Both the position numbers and the translations under genes were made by a program. From Leuconostoc mesenteroides subsp. mesenteroides (GTDB lineage: Bacteria > Bacillota > Bacilli > Lactobacillales > Lactobacillaceae), in NCBI GenBank assembly GCA_009676745.1, contig CP046062.1, positions 977,501-1,041,500 on the forward strand: 64,000 nt of DNA, given 5' to 3'. Below the pieces are notes generated by a model that searched no databases, had not been told where the DNA came from, and was given only the letters and a program-made list of their open reading frames with translations. Positions 46,414-54,981 of the stretch are shown here, in pieces. Within the stretch, counting starts at the first letter, position 1. Every line of letters starts with the position of its first letter.

Positions 46414-46436
46414 ATTAGGTTAGCCTAAATTATAAT
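46414..46436 (+). promoter_or_regulatory. DtxR/MntR-like operator and -10 of the EamA transporter gene
   Basis: The palindrome TTAGGTTAGCCTAA (46415-46428) matches the left 14 bases of the DtxR-family box TTAGGTTAGCCTAACCTAA. Consensus TATAAT (46431-46436) follows directly, so a bound repressor would cover the promoter. No clear -35 is found. Confidence 0.55.
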
Positions 46437-46461
46437 TAGTATTTGAAAGGGGTTAATTGGT

Positions 46462-47382
46462 ATGAATAAGCAAGGTATAATTTATGGAGTTTTAAGCGCG
46501 ACTTTATTTGGCATTAGTGGCATATTGGCAAGTATTTTATTTCATAATCAAAATATTAATCCGGAGTGGCTAGTTGGTGTCAGAATGATTTCGTCAGGGT
46601 TAATTTTGTTACTGTTATCATTTTGTTTTTTAGGTCGCCGGGTTTTTGAAATATGGCTGAACAAAAAAGATATTATTTTAATTATTTTATACGGCATTGT
46701 TGGTGTATTATTAGCACAATCTAGTTTCTTTTTATCTGTATACTTTGGTGATGCAGCAACAGCAACTATTTTGCAGTCACTTGGACCAACTATCATTGTT
46801 ATTTTATTGAGCTTAGCAAAGAGAACGCTACCTTCACGCTTAGATACTTGGTCAATTCTGATTGCTTTAACTGGTGTATTTTTATTAATCACTAACGGTA
46901 ATATTAATCAGTTAGTAGTCAATTATAAAGCCCTGTTTTGGGGTATACTATCTGCATTTGGTTTAGCTGCGTATACACTCATTCCAAAACCTTTGCTTAA
47001 AAAACGGTCACCTTTTGTTATAGTTGCTTGGGGATTATTGGTTGGCGGAATAGCTGAGAACTTTTTTCATCCTATTTGGTATATACCGTCTCAGGTAAGC
47101 ACTGGAGACTGGATTATTATTATTTTTATTATTATAGCCGGTACATTACTATCTTATGCTTTATATGTGATGAGTTTGAGTCAATTAAAACCTACTACAG
47201 CAAGTTTACTATCTACCATTGAGCCGATGGTGGCGACCCTTTTGTCGGTGACACTTTTACATGTTCACTTAATGATGTTTCAAGTTGTAGGCATTATATT
47301 CATTATTTCAACAATATTTTTAATCAGCGTACCACTTGAGCGTATTTTTAAAAAAAGGATTAGTGATTCCAAAACAAATTAA
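46462..47382 (+). CDS. EamA-family (DMT superfamily) transporter
   Basis: 306 residues with ten membrane helices in two five-helix repeats, the second ending in TTASLLSTIEPMVATLLSVTLL, the DMT signature. Members export amino acids or metabolites; the substrate is unknown. AAAGGGG precedes the ATG. The metalloregulator-like operator suggests control by Mn or Fe supply, unusual for this family. Confidence 0.85.
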   Translation: MNKQGIIYGVLSATLFGISGILASILFHNQNINPEWLVGVRMISSGLILLLLSFCFLGRRVFEIWLNKKDIILIILYGIVGVLLAQSSFFLSVYFGDAATATILQSLGPTIIVILLSLAKRTLPSRLDTWSILIALTGVFLLITNGNINQLVVNYKALFWGILSAFGLAAYTLIPKPLLKKRSPFVIVAWGLLVGGIAENFFHPIWYIPSQVSTGDWIIIIFIIIAGTLLSYALYVMSLSQLKPTTASLLSTIEPMVATLLSVTLLHVHLMMFQVVGIIFIISTIFLISVPLERIFKKRISDSKTN

Positions 47383-47461
47383 GTGTTCGCTCAATATTCC
47401 TAGTTTATTTGCAATATCATACTGATAAACTTAAAATAATAGGTAAGAAGTGAGGCAAAAC

Positions 47462-48181
47462 ATGACAACAATATATCAACACGGTACATTAGCACAATTG
47501 GTAGCACGCCAAATGTCAGGGACAATAACAGTCGCTGAAATGTTGGAACATGGTGACACTGGCATCGGTACTTTTGAGGGGCTTAACGGTGAAGGTATTT
47601 TTCTAAATGGGGAAGCCTATCAAGCTGATAGCACAGGAAAAGTTCACCATATTACTGATAAACAAACAACATTACCTTTTGCATCGATTCATTTTGATCA
47701 ACCTGAGGCAAGTCAAAAATTACCTTTTAAAAAAATAAAATACAGCAATTTGACCCAGAACTTGAAAGATGAACAACTATTTAACGTTTTTTCTGCCTTA
47801 AAATTTCATGGTGAGTTTGCTCACGTTCATGTTCGTATTGTAAAAAAACAACAGAAACCATACCCAAGTTTGTTACAAGTAGCTAAACAGCAACCAGAAT
47901 TCAAAGCAGACAATATAACTGGTACATTGGTTGGCTATTATTCACCAAAAGTTTTTGGCGGCCCCACTGCACCAGGATGGCACTTACATTTTTTGTCAGA
48001 TGATTTGACTTTTGCTGGTCATGTTTTGGACTTTGAAGCGACAGATGTGGATGGCACTTTAGAAGTATTTGATAACTTTTTGCAACATTTACCCATTGAT
48101 GATGCTAACTTTAGAAGTATGAACCCCGATATAACTGATTTGGATAAAGCCATTGAAGCTAGTGAGGGTGGAAAGAATTAG
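47462..48181 (+). CDS. alsD: Alpha-acetolactate decarboxylase
   Basis: 239 residues. The zinc-binding His cluster HLHFLSDDLTFAGHV and the HVHVRI and GEFAHVHV regions identify the family. It decarboxylates alpha-acetolactate to acetoin, working with AlsS, encoded at 19.6-21.3 kb. I chose ATG 47462 (GTGAGG upstream); an in-frame GTG at 47450 overlaps the ribosome binding site. Confidence 0.95.
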   Translation: MTTIYQHGTLAQLVARQMSGTITVAEMLEHGDTGIGTFEGLNGEGIFLNGEAYQADSTGKVHHITDKQTTLPFASIHFDQPEASQKLPFKKIKYSNLTQNLKDEQLFNVFSALKFHGEFAHVHVRIVKKQQKPYPSLLQVAKQQPEFKADNITGTLVGYYSPKVFGGPTAPGWHLHFLSDDLTFAGHVLDFEATDVDGTLEVFDNFLQHLPIDDANFRSMNPDITDLDKAIEASEGGKN

Positions 48182-48228
48182 TAGCATACTAGCATTTGTG
48201 GCGAATACTACGAAAAGTAATAATATCA

Positions 48229-48255
48229 AAAAAGGAGCTCATTGAGCTCCTTTTT
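48229..48255. terminator. Bidirectional terminator between alsD and rpiR
   Basis: AAAAAGGAGCTC and GAGCTCCTTTTT form a perfect 12-bp stem with an ATT loop. Its right end overlaps the rpiR stop codon. Confidence 0.92.
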
Positions 48256-49108
48256 AATGTGACCGTGTTTCTTCAATCACATCACGCATGGTATCAACCA
48301 CACTCTGAGTATCTTGCGATAAATGTGAACCAACTAAAGTAAATAAGGTATCGATGATTGTAAGTTGTGCGATTAACGAACTCATGGATTCGCTTCGGAA
48401 ATTAACTTCTTCTGCCAATGATAATAATACTAGATCCGCTAGTTTTGCTAACGGAGAATCTTTAAATGAAGTTACTGCGATGATTTTAACATGCTGTTCG
48501 TGTAATTTTTTTGCGATGAGCAGTGTGTCTTTATTTCGGCCGGAATGTGAAATAACAACAGCGGCATCACTTGAATTAAGTTTAACGGCTTGCATTAATT
48601 GAACATCGTAATCTGGGTGAGCGATGACGTCAATTGGCGTACGTAAGAACTTATGGTAAGCATTGAAAGCAACAATAGATGATCCACCGATACCAAAAAA
48701 GCCAACGCGACGAGCTGAAATTAAAGCTAATGTGGCTTCGTTTAATTGTGCTGCTGATAAGTTGCTAACGGTTGCTGCTAAAGCGTTTTCTGCACCACCA
48801 AAAACTTTTTGAGCAACCGCGATGGTATCATCTGTATCAGCTATTTCACCAAATAAATCGACGGATGTTGTCATTTGCGTTGCGGCACTAGCTAATGAAA
48901 CGGAAAATTCACGAAATGATTCTAAACCAATTTTTTTGACAAATCGTGAAATGGTAGCGGTAGAAACACCAGAGAATTCAGACATTTCCTGAATATTAGC
49001 CTCGCTAGCTTCACTAACATGATTAACAATGAAATCAATTAATTTTTGTTCAGTTGTATTATATTGTTTACGTTGAGCCCGTAACTGGGCTATGATATTA
49101 TTTGCCAT
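48254..49108 (-). CDS. RpiR-family transcriptional regulator
   Basis: 284 residues: an N-terminal HTH_6 domain (about 1-75, SEFSGVSTATISRFVKKIGL) and a C-terminal SIS sugar-phosphate isomerase-like domain with GIGGSSIVAFNAYHKFLR and VISHSGRNKDTLLIAKK. It is divergent from gnd and next to gluconate genes, so it probably senses 6-phosphogluconate or a related sugar phosphate and controls gnd and/or gntKP. TTGGAG lies before the ATG. Its target is inferred from context. Confidence 0.88.
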   Translation of the reverse strand: MANNIIAQLRAQRKQYNTTEQKLIDFIVNHVSEASEANIQEMSEFSGVSTATISRFVKKIGLESFREFSVSLASAATQMTTSVDLFGEIADTDDTIAVAQKVFGGAENALAATVSNLSAAQLNEATLALISARRVGFFGIGGSSIVAFNAYHKFLRTPIDVIAHPDYDVQLMQAVKLNSSDAAVVISHSGRNKDTLLIAKKLHEQHVKIIAVTSFKDSPLAKLADLVLLSLAEEVNFRSESMSSLIAQLTIIDTLFTLVGSHLSQDTQSVVDTMRDVIEETRSH

Positions 49109-49129
49109 TTTTAATGCTCCAATAAACTA

Positions 49130-49195
49130 ATAATACAAGATTAGAAAACAATTTTCAATAATAAGGTTGCAATGTGTAAATTATTTTCATATAAT
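49130..49195. promoter_or_regulatory. Divergent promoters of rpiR and gnd with a palindrome
   Basis: gnd: TTGCAA (49167-49172), 17 bp, TATAAT (49190-49195). rpiR (minus strand): TTGAAA (49153-49158), 17 bp, TATTAT (49130-49135). The small palindrome GAAAA-CAA-TTTTC (49144-49156) overlaps the rpiR -35 and is a candidate operator for RpiR autoregulation. Confidence 0.75.
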
Positions 49196-49237
49196 AAAAG
49201 TGTATTAAAAACTCAAAAAACAAAGAGGTAAGTAGAC

Positions 49238-50146
49238 ATGAAGTTTGCAATGATCGGCCTTGGTAAGATGGGCTTGAACTTGGTAAAGAACGCCGTTGAT
49301 AACGGTCACGAAGTTGTTGCGTTTGATTTAAACGCTGACTTTGTTAAGGAAGCAACTGACTATTCAGCATCAGTTGAAGCTGCTTCTGACATTGATGATA
49401 TGTTGTCAAAGTTGCCATCTCCAAAGGCAGTTTGGGTTATGGTGCCAGCTGGTGTACCAACTAACTCAACAATCGATACATTGATTGAGAAGATGGACAA
49501 GGGTGACATCATTATTGATGGTGGTAACTCTAACTACAAGGATAACTTGGAACAAAACAAGCGTACATCTGCTGCTGGTATTAAGTTCTTTGATGCTGGT
49601 ACTTCTGGTGGAATGAATGGTGCCCGTAACGGTGGTAACTTCATGATTGGTGGCGATGACGCCGAAGCTTGGAAGATTATCGAACCTTTGTTTAAGTCAA
49701 TTTCTGAAGAAGATGGTTACTTGTACACAGGCCGTTTGGGTTCAGGTCACTACTTGAAGATGGTTCACAATGGTATCGAATACGGTATGATGCAAGCAAT
49801 TGCTGAAGGATTCGAAGTATTGGAAGCTTCACAATTTGACTACGACTATGAAGCTGTTTCAAAGTTGTGGAACCATGGATCAGTTATTCGTTCATGGTTG
49901 ATGGAGTTGGCTGAAGAACAATTCGCCAAGGATCCACATTTGGATGCTATCGCTGGTCGTATGCATTCTTCAGGTGAAGGTAAGTGGACAGTTCAAGAAT
50001 CATTGGACTTGGACGTACCTGCACCAGTTATCTACCTATCATTAGCAATGCGTTACCGTTCATTGCAAGATGACACATTTACTGGTAAGGTTGTATCAGC
50101 TTTGCGTAACGGCTTCGGTGGTCACGCAATGGACGCAGCTAAGTAA
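49238..50146 (+). CDS. gnd: 6-phosphogluconate dehydrogenase, decarboxylating (short form)
   Basis: 302 residues: the NAD(P) motif MIGLGKMGLNLVKN, substrate-site GGNSNYKDN and SGGMNGARNGGNFMIGG, and the helical domain with HYLKMVHNGIEYGMMQA. It oxidises 6-phosphogluconate to ribulose 5-phosphate and CO2, an essential step of heterolactic phosphoketolase metabolism. The short form is typical of these bacteria rather than the 470-residue enzyme. Every lysine codon in the gene is AAG and Leu is mostly TTG, unlike neighbours, which signals very high expression. Confidence 0.96.
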   Translation: MKFAMIGLGKMGLNLVKNAVDNGHEVVAFDLNADFVKEATDYSASVEAASDIDDMLSKLPSPKAVWVMVPAGVPTNSTIDTLIEKMDKGDIIIDGGNSNYKDNLEQNKRTSAAGIKFFDAGTSGGMNGARNGGNFMIGGDDAEAWKIIEPLFKSISEEDGYLYTGRLGSGHYLKMVHNGIEYGMMQAIAEGFEVLEASQFDYDYEAVSKLWNHGSVIRSWLMELAEEQFAKDPHLDAIAGRMHSSGEGKWTVQESLDLDVPAPVIYLSLAMRYRSLQDDTFTGKVVSALRNGFGGHAMDAAK

Positions 50147-50176
50147 TTAATAGAAAATTTGTTCAGCTTAATGAAC

Positions 50177-50202
50177 AAAGCTCCCGCTTAAGGGAGCTTT
50201 TT
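50177..50202 (+). terminator. Terminator of gnd
   Basis: AAAGCTCCC and GGGAGCTTT with loop GCTTAA, followed by T. Confidence 0.9.
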
Positions 50203-50253
50203 CTGTCTAGAATAGAAAATATTAAACGCATAACATCTATTGGAGGTAAATAA

Positions 50254-51792
50254 ATGGAGTATATGATAGGCGTTGATGTCGGTACGACATCAACGAAGGC
50301 AGTGTTGTTCGATGATAAGAATGTTGTCGTAGCAAGTGCGAATAAAAGTTATACTTTGTACCGTGATTTGCCTGATATGGCTGAAGAGGATCTTGATGAA
50401 CTTTTTGAGGCATTAGTTGCTGCGCTAGCAGAAGTGGTACGTGTAGCTGATTTGGATAAAGGTCATCAGATTACTGCTGTGTCATTTAGTTCAGCAATGC
50501 ACTCATTAATTGCATTTGATGAAGATTGGAAACCATTGACACGTGCCATTACTTGGGCAGATACGCGTGCGGTGAAATATACCGAAGAATTAAAAGCTAA
50601 TGGAATAGGTCAACAAATTTATAAAAATACAGGTACACCTATACATCCGATGGCACCATTGTCCAAATTATTATGGTTAAAATCAGAACATATTGATATT
50701 TATCAGAAAGCAGCACATTATTTGGGCATTAAGGAATACTTATTCCACCGACTTTTTGGCTCAAACAAAATGGATATTTCTATTGCTTCTGGAACTGGTT
50801 TGTTCAATATTTTTAATTTGGATTGGGATGAGCAGGCCTTGTCAGTAACCGGTGTTCAAAAAGAACAGTTGCCACAACCAGTTGAACCTTATGAGTACGA
50901 AACGAGTATGTTTGAAAAATATGCTGCGTTGATTGGGATTCCGGCCAATACACCGTTTGTTTACGGTGCAGGTGATGGGCCACTTTCAAATTTGGGTGTT
51001 AACGCAGTTAAACCAGGTGTTGCGGCTATTACAATTGGCACTTCAGGTGCTATTCGAGTTGTTTCAAAGCAACCTGTTATCGATCCTAAGGGACGTACGT
51101 TTACCTATGCTTTGGATAAAGACAATTGGGTTGTTGGTGGTCCTGTTAATAATGGCGGGGATGTGTTCCGATGGGCACGAGATAATATGTTTGATGCTGA
51201 AAAATCAACAGCTGCGCTACTTGGAAAAGATTCTTATGATTTGTTAACAGAAATTGCGGAGCGTATTCCGGCTGGATCCGAAGGCCTAATTTTCCATCCA
51301 TACCTAGGCGGCGAACGTGCACCAATTTGGGATGCCAACGCTCGCGGATCATTCTTTGGTCTTAATCATGGGCATACGCGCGCGCATATGTTACGTGCAG
51401 TATTAGAGGGTATTACTTTTAATGTGTTCATGGTCAGCTTGGCACTCGAAGAGGTTGTGGGTGATTTGAAATCCATCCAAGCAACAGGTGGTTTTGCACG
51501 CTCACCATTGTGGCGGCAAATGTTTGCGGATATTTTTGAACAACCTGTCACAGTTCCGGAGGCATTTGAATCCGGTGCATTAGCTGCAGTTATTGTTGCA
51601 CAAAAAGCACTGGGGAAAATTGATAGCTTATATGAAATTGAGAAATACATTGGAGCAGCTAACACGTATTTCCCCGAACCAAAAAACTTTGAAGCTTACC
51701 GAGAATTAGCACCAATCTTTATCCGATTATCTCGTCAATTGCAGACAGAATATCAAAATATTGCTAACTATCAAAGAAAGCATTCAAAATAG
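50254..51792 (+). CDS. gntK: Gluconokinase (FGGY family)
   Basis: 512 residues, beginning with the ATP-binding GVDVGTTSTKAVLFD, with TWADTRA for substrate, and GAGDGPLSNLG plus ATGGFARSPLWRQM in the C-terminal domain. It phosphorylates gluconate to 6-phosphogluconate, the substrate of the adjacent Gnd. TTGGAGG precedes the start. It is followed by the gluconate permease gene, 77 bp away. Confidence 0.93.
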   Translation: MEYMIGVDVGTTSTKAVLFDDKNVVVASANKSYTLYRDLPDMAEEDLDELFEALVAALAEVVRVADLDKGHQITAVSFSSAMHSLIAFDEDWKPLTRAITWADTRAVKYTEELKANGIGQQIYKNTGTPIHPMAPLSKLLWLKSEHIDIYQKAAHYLGIKEYLFHRLFGSNKMDISIASGTGLFNIFNLDWDEQALSVTGVQKEQLPQPVEPYEYETSMFEKYAALIGIPANTPFVYGAGDGPLSNLGVNAVKPGVAAITIGTSGAIRVVSKQPVIDPKGRTFTYALDKDNWVVGGPVNNGGDVFRWARDNMFDAEKSTAALLGKDSYDLLTEIAERIPAGSEGLIFHPYLGGERAPIWDANARGSFFGLNHGHTRAHMLRAVLEGITFNVFMVSLALEEVVGDLKSIQATGGFARSPLWRQMFADIFEQPVTVPEAFESGALAAVIVAQKALGKIDSLYEIEKYIGAANTYFPEPKNFEAYRELAPIFIRLSRQLQTEYQNIANYQRKHSK

Positions 51793-51831
51793 TTACTGAA
51801 CATGAGCAGGGGAAGAATGTATTTGTAAATG

Positions 51832-51872
51832 AAAAGGAGATAACGGCCAGAGACCGTTAGTACAAGTAGATG
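51832..51872 (+). promoter_or_regulatory. gntP ribosome binding region with hairpin between Shine-Dalgarno and ATG
   Basis: AAAAGGAG (51832-51839) is 30 nt from the ATG at 51870, too far to act directly. TAACGG (51841-51846) and CCGTTA (51854-51859) form a perfect 6-bp hairpin, loop CCAGAGA. Folding leaves 11 nt between Shine-Dalgarno and start. No closer Shine-Dalgarno exists. Confidence 0.6.
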
Positions 51873-53252
51873 GAATTTGTTATGTTAATTGTGTCAATTT
51901 TGATTTTGCTTATTTTGATTGCAAAACTAAAGTTAAACACATTTGTTTCATTAATTATTACTGCTTTTATTCTTGCCTTGTTGCTTGGCATGAAGCCCAT
52001 GGAGATACCAAATGCCGTTCTTGGTAGTGAAGGAGTAGGAAATATTCTTGGTCCAAACTCGGTAATCTTTATTTTTGGTGGTATGATTGGCCGCTTAGTC
52101 GCTGATGCAGGTGGATCGTACCGTATTGCTAAAACATTGATTGATTGGTTTGGCGTTAAACGCCTACAATGGGCAGTATTAATTGCATCATTTATCATTG
52201 GTATTTCTATGATATTTGGTGTTGGTATGGTGTTGTTAATTCCAATCGTATTTGCCGTTGCTATTGAAGCTGGCGTGCCATTGCTTTACTTAGGAATCTC
52301 AATGACAGCTGCCTTAAGTTCGGCACAAGGATTTTTGCCACCACAGCCGGCACCAACAGCTGTTGCCTCAGCTTTAGGTGCTAATATTGGTATGATGTTG
52401 ATTTTCGGTTTGATTGTATCAGTAATTACTGCCGTTGTTGCTGGTCCAGCATTTACAAAATTAGCACAAAAATATGCACCAGATGCTTTTCAGTTTAAAA
52501 CAGAAATTGAAGCAGTTGGACCCGCAAAAAAGTATGACTTGAATGCAACACCAAATTTTGGTTTGTCCGTACTAACGTCTGTCTTTCCATTAGTATTCAT
52601 GATCATTGCTACAATTTATAAGTTGATTTACACAGGTGGCGTTACGCCAAAGAACCCAAACACAGTTGATCAAATTGTTGAATTTGTAGCTAATCCAGCT
52701 GTAGCTATGACAATTGCATTAGTTTTTGCTATTTTTACAATGGGTATTTGGCAAAAGAAAACAATGGTTGAAGTAGGAAAATCATTGAATGAAGGCATGT
52801 CAGCCGTTGCTGGAATTTTGTTGATTGTTGGTGGTGGTGGTGCCTTGCGTGGTGTCTTGGTTACATCAGGATTATCTGACAAGATTGCAACAATTTTCCA
52901 AGCCGGTGGCGCCATGAGTCCGATTGCTATTGTCTTATTCGCTTGGGCTGTTGCTGCAGTCTTACGAATTTCGGTGGGTTCAGCTACTGTTGCTGGTATG
53001 ACAGCAGCTGGTATTGTGACTGGAATTCTAGCAGCCAACCCTGGTAACACATTATTGCCAGTCTTCGTGGCGTTAGCTATTGGTGCTGGGTCATTAATCG
53101 CATCACACGTGAATGATGCAGGTTTTTGGATTTTTAAAGAATTTTTCGACTTATCAGTTAAGCAAACATTCCAAATTTGGACTGTTTTAGAAACAATTAT
53201 TTCCGTGACTGGTTTGATTATTATTTTAATTTTGACATCTGTATTTGCTTAA
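51870..53252 (+). CDS. gntP: Gluconate permease, GntP family
   Basis: 460 residues with 12-14 membrane helices. The motif FGVGMVLLIPIVFAVAIEAG and the SAQGFLPPQPAPTAVASALG re-entrant segment identify GntP. It imports gluconate for GntK. ATG 51870 gives MEFVMLIV; a second in-frame ATG at 51882 is possible, but the family N-terminus does not decide between them. Translation seems to depend on a Shine-Dalgarno beyond a hairpin. Confidence 0.9.
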   Translation: MEFVMLIVSILILLILIAKLKLNTFVSLIITAFILALLLGMKPMEIPNAVLGSEGVGNILGPNSVIFIFGGMIGRLVADAGGSYRIAKTLIDWFGVKRLQWAVLIASFIIGISMIFGVGMVLLIPIVFAVAIEAGVPLLYLGISMTAALSSAQGFLPPQPAPTAVASALGANIGMMLIFGLIVSVITAVVAGPAFTKLAQKYAPDAFQFKTEIEAVGPAKKYDLNATPNFGLSVLTSVFPLVFMIIATIYKLIYTGGVTPKNPNTVDQIVEFVANPAVAMTIALVFAIFTMGIWQKKTMVEVGKSLNEGMSAVAGILLIVGGGGALRGVLVTSGLSDKIATIFQAGGAMSPIAIVLFAWAVAAVLRISVGSATVAGMTAAGIVTGILAANPGNTLLPVFVALAIGAGSLIASHVNDAGFWIFKEFFDLSVKQTFQIWTVLETIISVTGLIIILILTSVFA

Positions 53253-53256
53253 ATTC

Positions 53257-53288
53257 AAAATGCTATTCCGATTGGAGTAGCATTTTTT
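53257..53288 (+). terminator. Terminator of gntP
   Basis: AAAATGCTATTCC and GGAGTAGCATTTT pair over 13 bp with loop GATT, then T residues. Confidence 0.9.
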
Positions 53289-53403
53289 AATTTGGAAATT
53301 TCGTTAGAAATAACTATATTCTATGTAAACTATATCGAAGTGCTATTTTATTATTAAAATATCATGAAAATAATAATTTGATTGGCATAATCATTCCTTA
53401 TAT

Positions 53404-53440
53404 GGGAAACGTTGACAATAAAATTAGAAAATGTTAATAT
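53404..53440 (+). promoter_or_regulatory. Promoter and cre-like site of the BcaP-like permease gene
   Basis: TTGACA (53412-53417), 17 bp, TAATAT (53435-53440). GGGAAACGTTGACA (53404-53417) fits the cre consensus at 12 of 14 positions and shares the -35. Confidence 0.6.
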
Positions 53441-53477
53441 ATTAAAGTAACTTTTATAGAGTTGAAGGGATAAACAT

Positions 53478-54908
53478 ATGTCAGAATCAAAAACAAGAAC
53501 AGGATGGCTACATAAAGCGACTCCTGCTAGTTTTACTAATAGTGATCGACATCTACGTAAGACGTTAGGTGTTAAAGAAATGTTAGCTTTAGGTATTGGG
53601 ACTATCGTATCTACAGCTATCTTTACCTTGCCAGGTATTGTGGCAGCTAACCATGCTGGACCAGCAGTGGCGATTTCATTCGTAATTGCGGCAATTGTTT
53701 CAGGACTTGCTGCGTTTGCCTATGCGGAGTTTGCTTCAGCATTACCATTTGCTGGATCTGCTTACTCTTGGGCCAACGTTGTCTTTGGTGAAGTATTTGG
53801 CTGGATTGCCGGTTGGGCACTTTTGGCGGAATATTTCATTGCTGTCGCTTTCGTGGCTTCCGGTTGGTCAGCAAACTTTAAGTTATTCCTTGGCTCACAT
53901 AACTTAGTATTACCAAAGGCTTTGGCTGGTTCATTTGCCGCTGGAAATGGTGGCGTTATTGACATAGCTGCACTATTTGCGGTTTTGATTATTGCAGTAT
54001 TATTATGGCGCGGAACAAACACCACGGCTCGTGTTGAAAATGTGTTGGTTATTGGTAAGGTATTAGTCATCTTAATCTTTATTGGGGTTGGATTAACAGC
54101 TATTCATCCTGGTAATTACGTACCATTTATTCCTGAATACAATGCTAAAACTGATTTTGGTGGTTGGCAAGGAATTTTTGCCGGTGCTTCACAAATTTTC
54201 TTAGCTTACATTGGGTTTGATTCTATTGCTGCTAGTTCAGCTGAAGCAAAGGATCCCAAGAAGACTATGCCACGTGGTATCATTGGTTCTTTAGTTATCG
54301 CAACAATTCTTTTCGTAACAGTAGCGCTTGTATTAGTTGGTATGTTCCACTATACAGAGTATAAAGACAACGCGGCTCCTGCTGCCTGGGCATTATTGCA
54401 CTCAGGCCATGAATTTACATCTAATCTGTTATCAGTGGTTGCCCTAGTTGGTATGTTTACAGCAATTATTGGTATGATGTTGGCCGGTTCACGCCTGCTT
54501 TATGCTTTCGGTCGTGATGGTTTGTTGCCAAGTTTTCTAGGCAAAGTTAATGATAAAGGCTTGCCAAACAATGCTTTGTTAGTATTGTCAGTCATTGCCA
54601 TCTTGATTGGATCAGTATTTAGCTTCACTGAATTAGCAGGTCTAATTTCTGCTGGGACATTGATTGCCTTTATCATTGTTTCTCTTGGTATTTATGCATT
54701 ACGTCCTCGTGAAGGTAAGGATATTCAAGAACCCGGCTTCAAAATGCCATTTTATCCAGTGATGCCAGCATTGGCTGCATTGGGATCTGGATTTATTTTC
54801 TATGAGTTGGATAATCAAGCAAAAATTTATGCTTTTGGTTGGTTTGTACTCGGCATAATCATTTATGCTGTTTATGGTTCTAAGCATAGTAAGTTGTCTC
54901 AGAAATAA
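53478..54908 (+). CDS. APC-family permease resembling branched-chain amino acid permease BcaP
   Basis: 476 residues with about 12 membrane helices. Stretches such as LALGIGTIVSTAIFTLPGIVA, PFAGSAYSWANVVFGEVFGW and FLAYIGFDSIAASSAEAKDPKKTMPRG (each read in part) closely match what I remember of lactococcal BcaP, which carries Ile, Leu and Val. AAGGGA precedes the ATG. The next gene resembles isoleucine 2-epimerase, which supports isoleucine as substrate. Confidence 0.83.
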   Translation: MSESKTRTGWLHKATPASFTNSDRHLRKTLGVKEMLALGIGTIVSTAIFTLPGIVAANHAGPAVAISFVIAAIVSGLAAFAYAEFASALPFAGSAYSWANVVFGEVFGWIAGWALLAEYFIAVAFVASGWSANFKLFLGSHNLVLPKALAGSFAAGNGGVIDIAALFAVLIIAVLLWRGTNTTARVENVLVIGKVLVILIFIGVGLTAIHPGNYVPFIPEYNAKTDFGGWQGIFAGASQIFLAYIGFDSIAASSAEAKDPKKTMPRGIIGSLVIATILFVTVALVLVGMFHYTEYKDNAAPAAWALLHSGHEFTSNLLSVVALVGMFTAIIGMMLAGSRLLYAFGRDGLLPSFLGKVNDKGLPNNALLVLSVIAILIGSVFSFTELAGLISAGTLIAFIIVSLGIYALRPREGKDIQEPGFKMPFYPVMPALAALGSGFIFYELDNQAKIYAFGWFVLGIIIYAVYGSKHSKLSQK

Positions 54909-54914
54909 GCTAAC

Positions 54915-54944
54915 AAAAAGTCCTGAATTTACAGGGCTTTTCTT
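54915..54944 (+). terminator. Terminator of the permease gene
   Basis: AAAAGTCCTG pairs with CAGGGCTTTT (one T-G) around AATTTA. Confidence 0.85.
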
Positions 54945-54981
54945 GTATACAAATCTAAAATAAGTGTGAAAGCTGCTAAAA

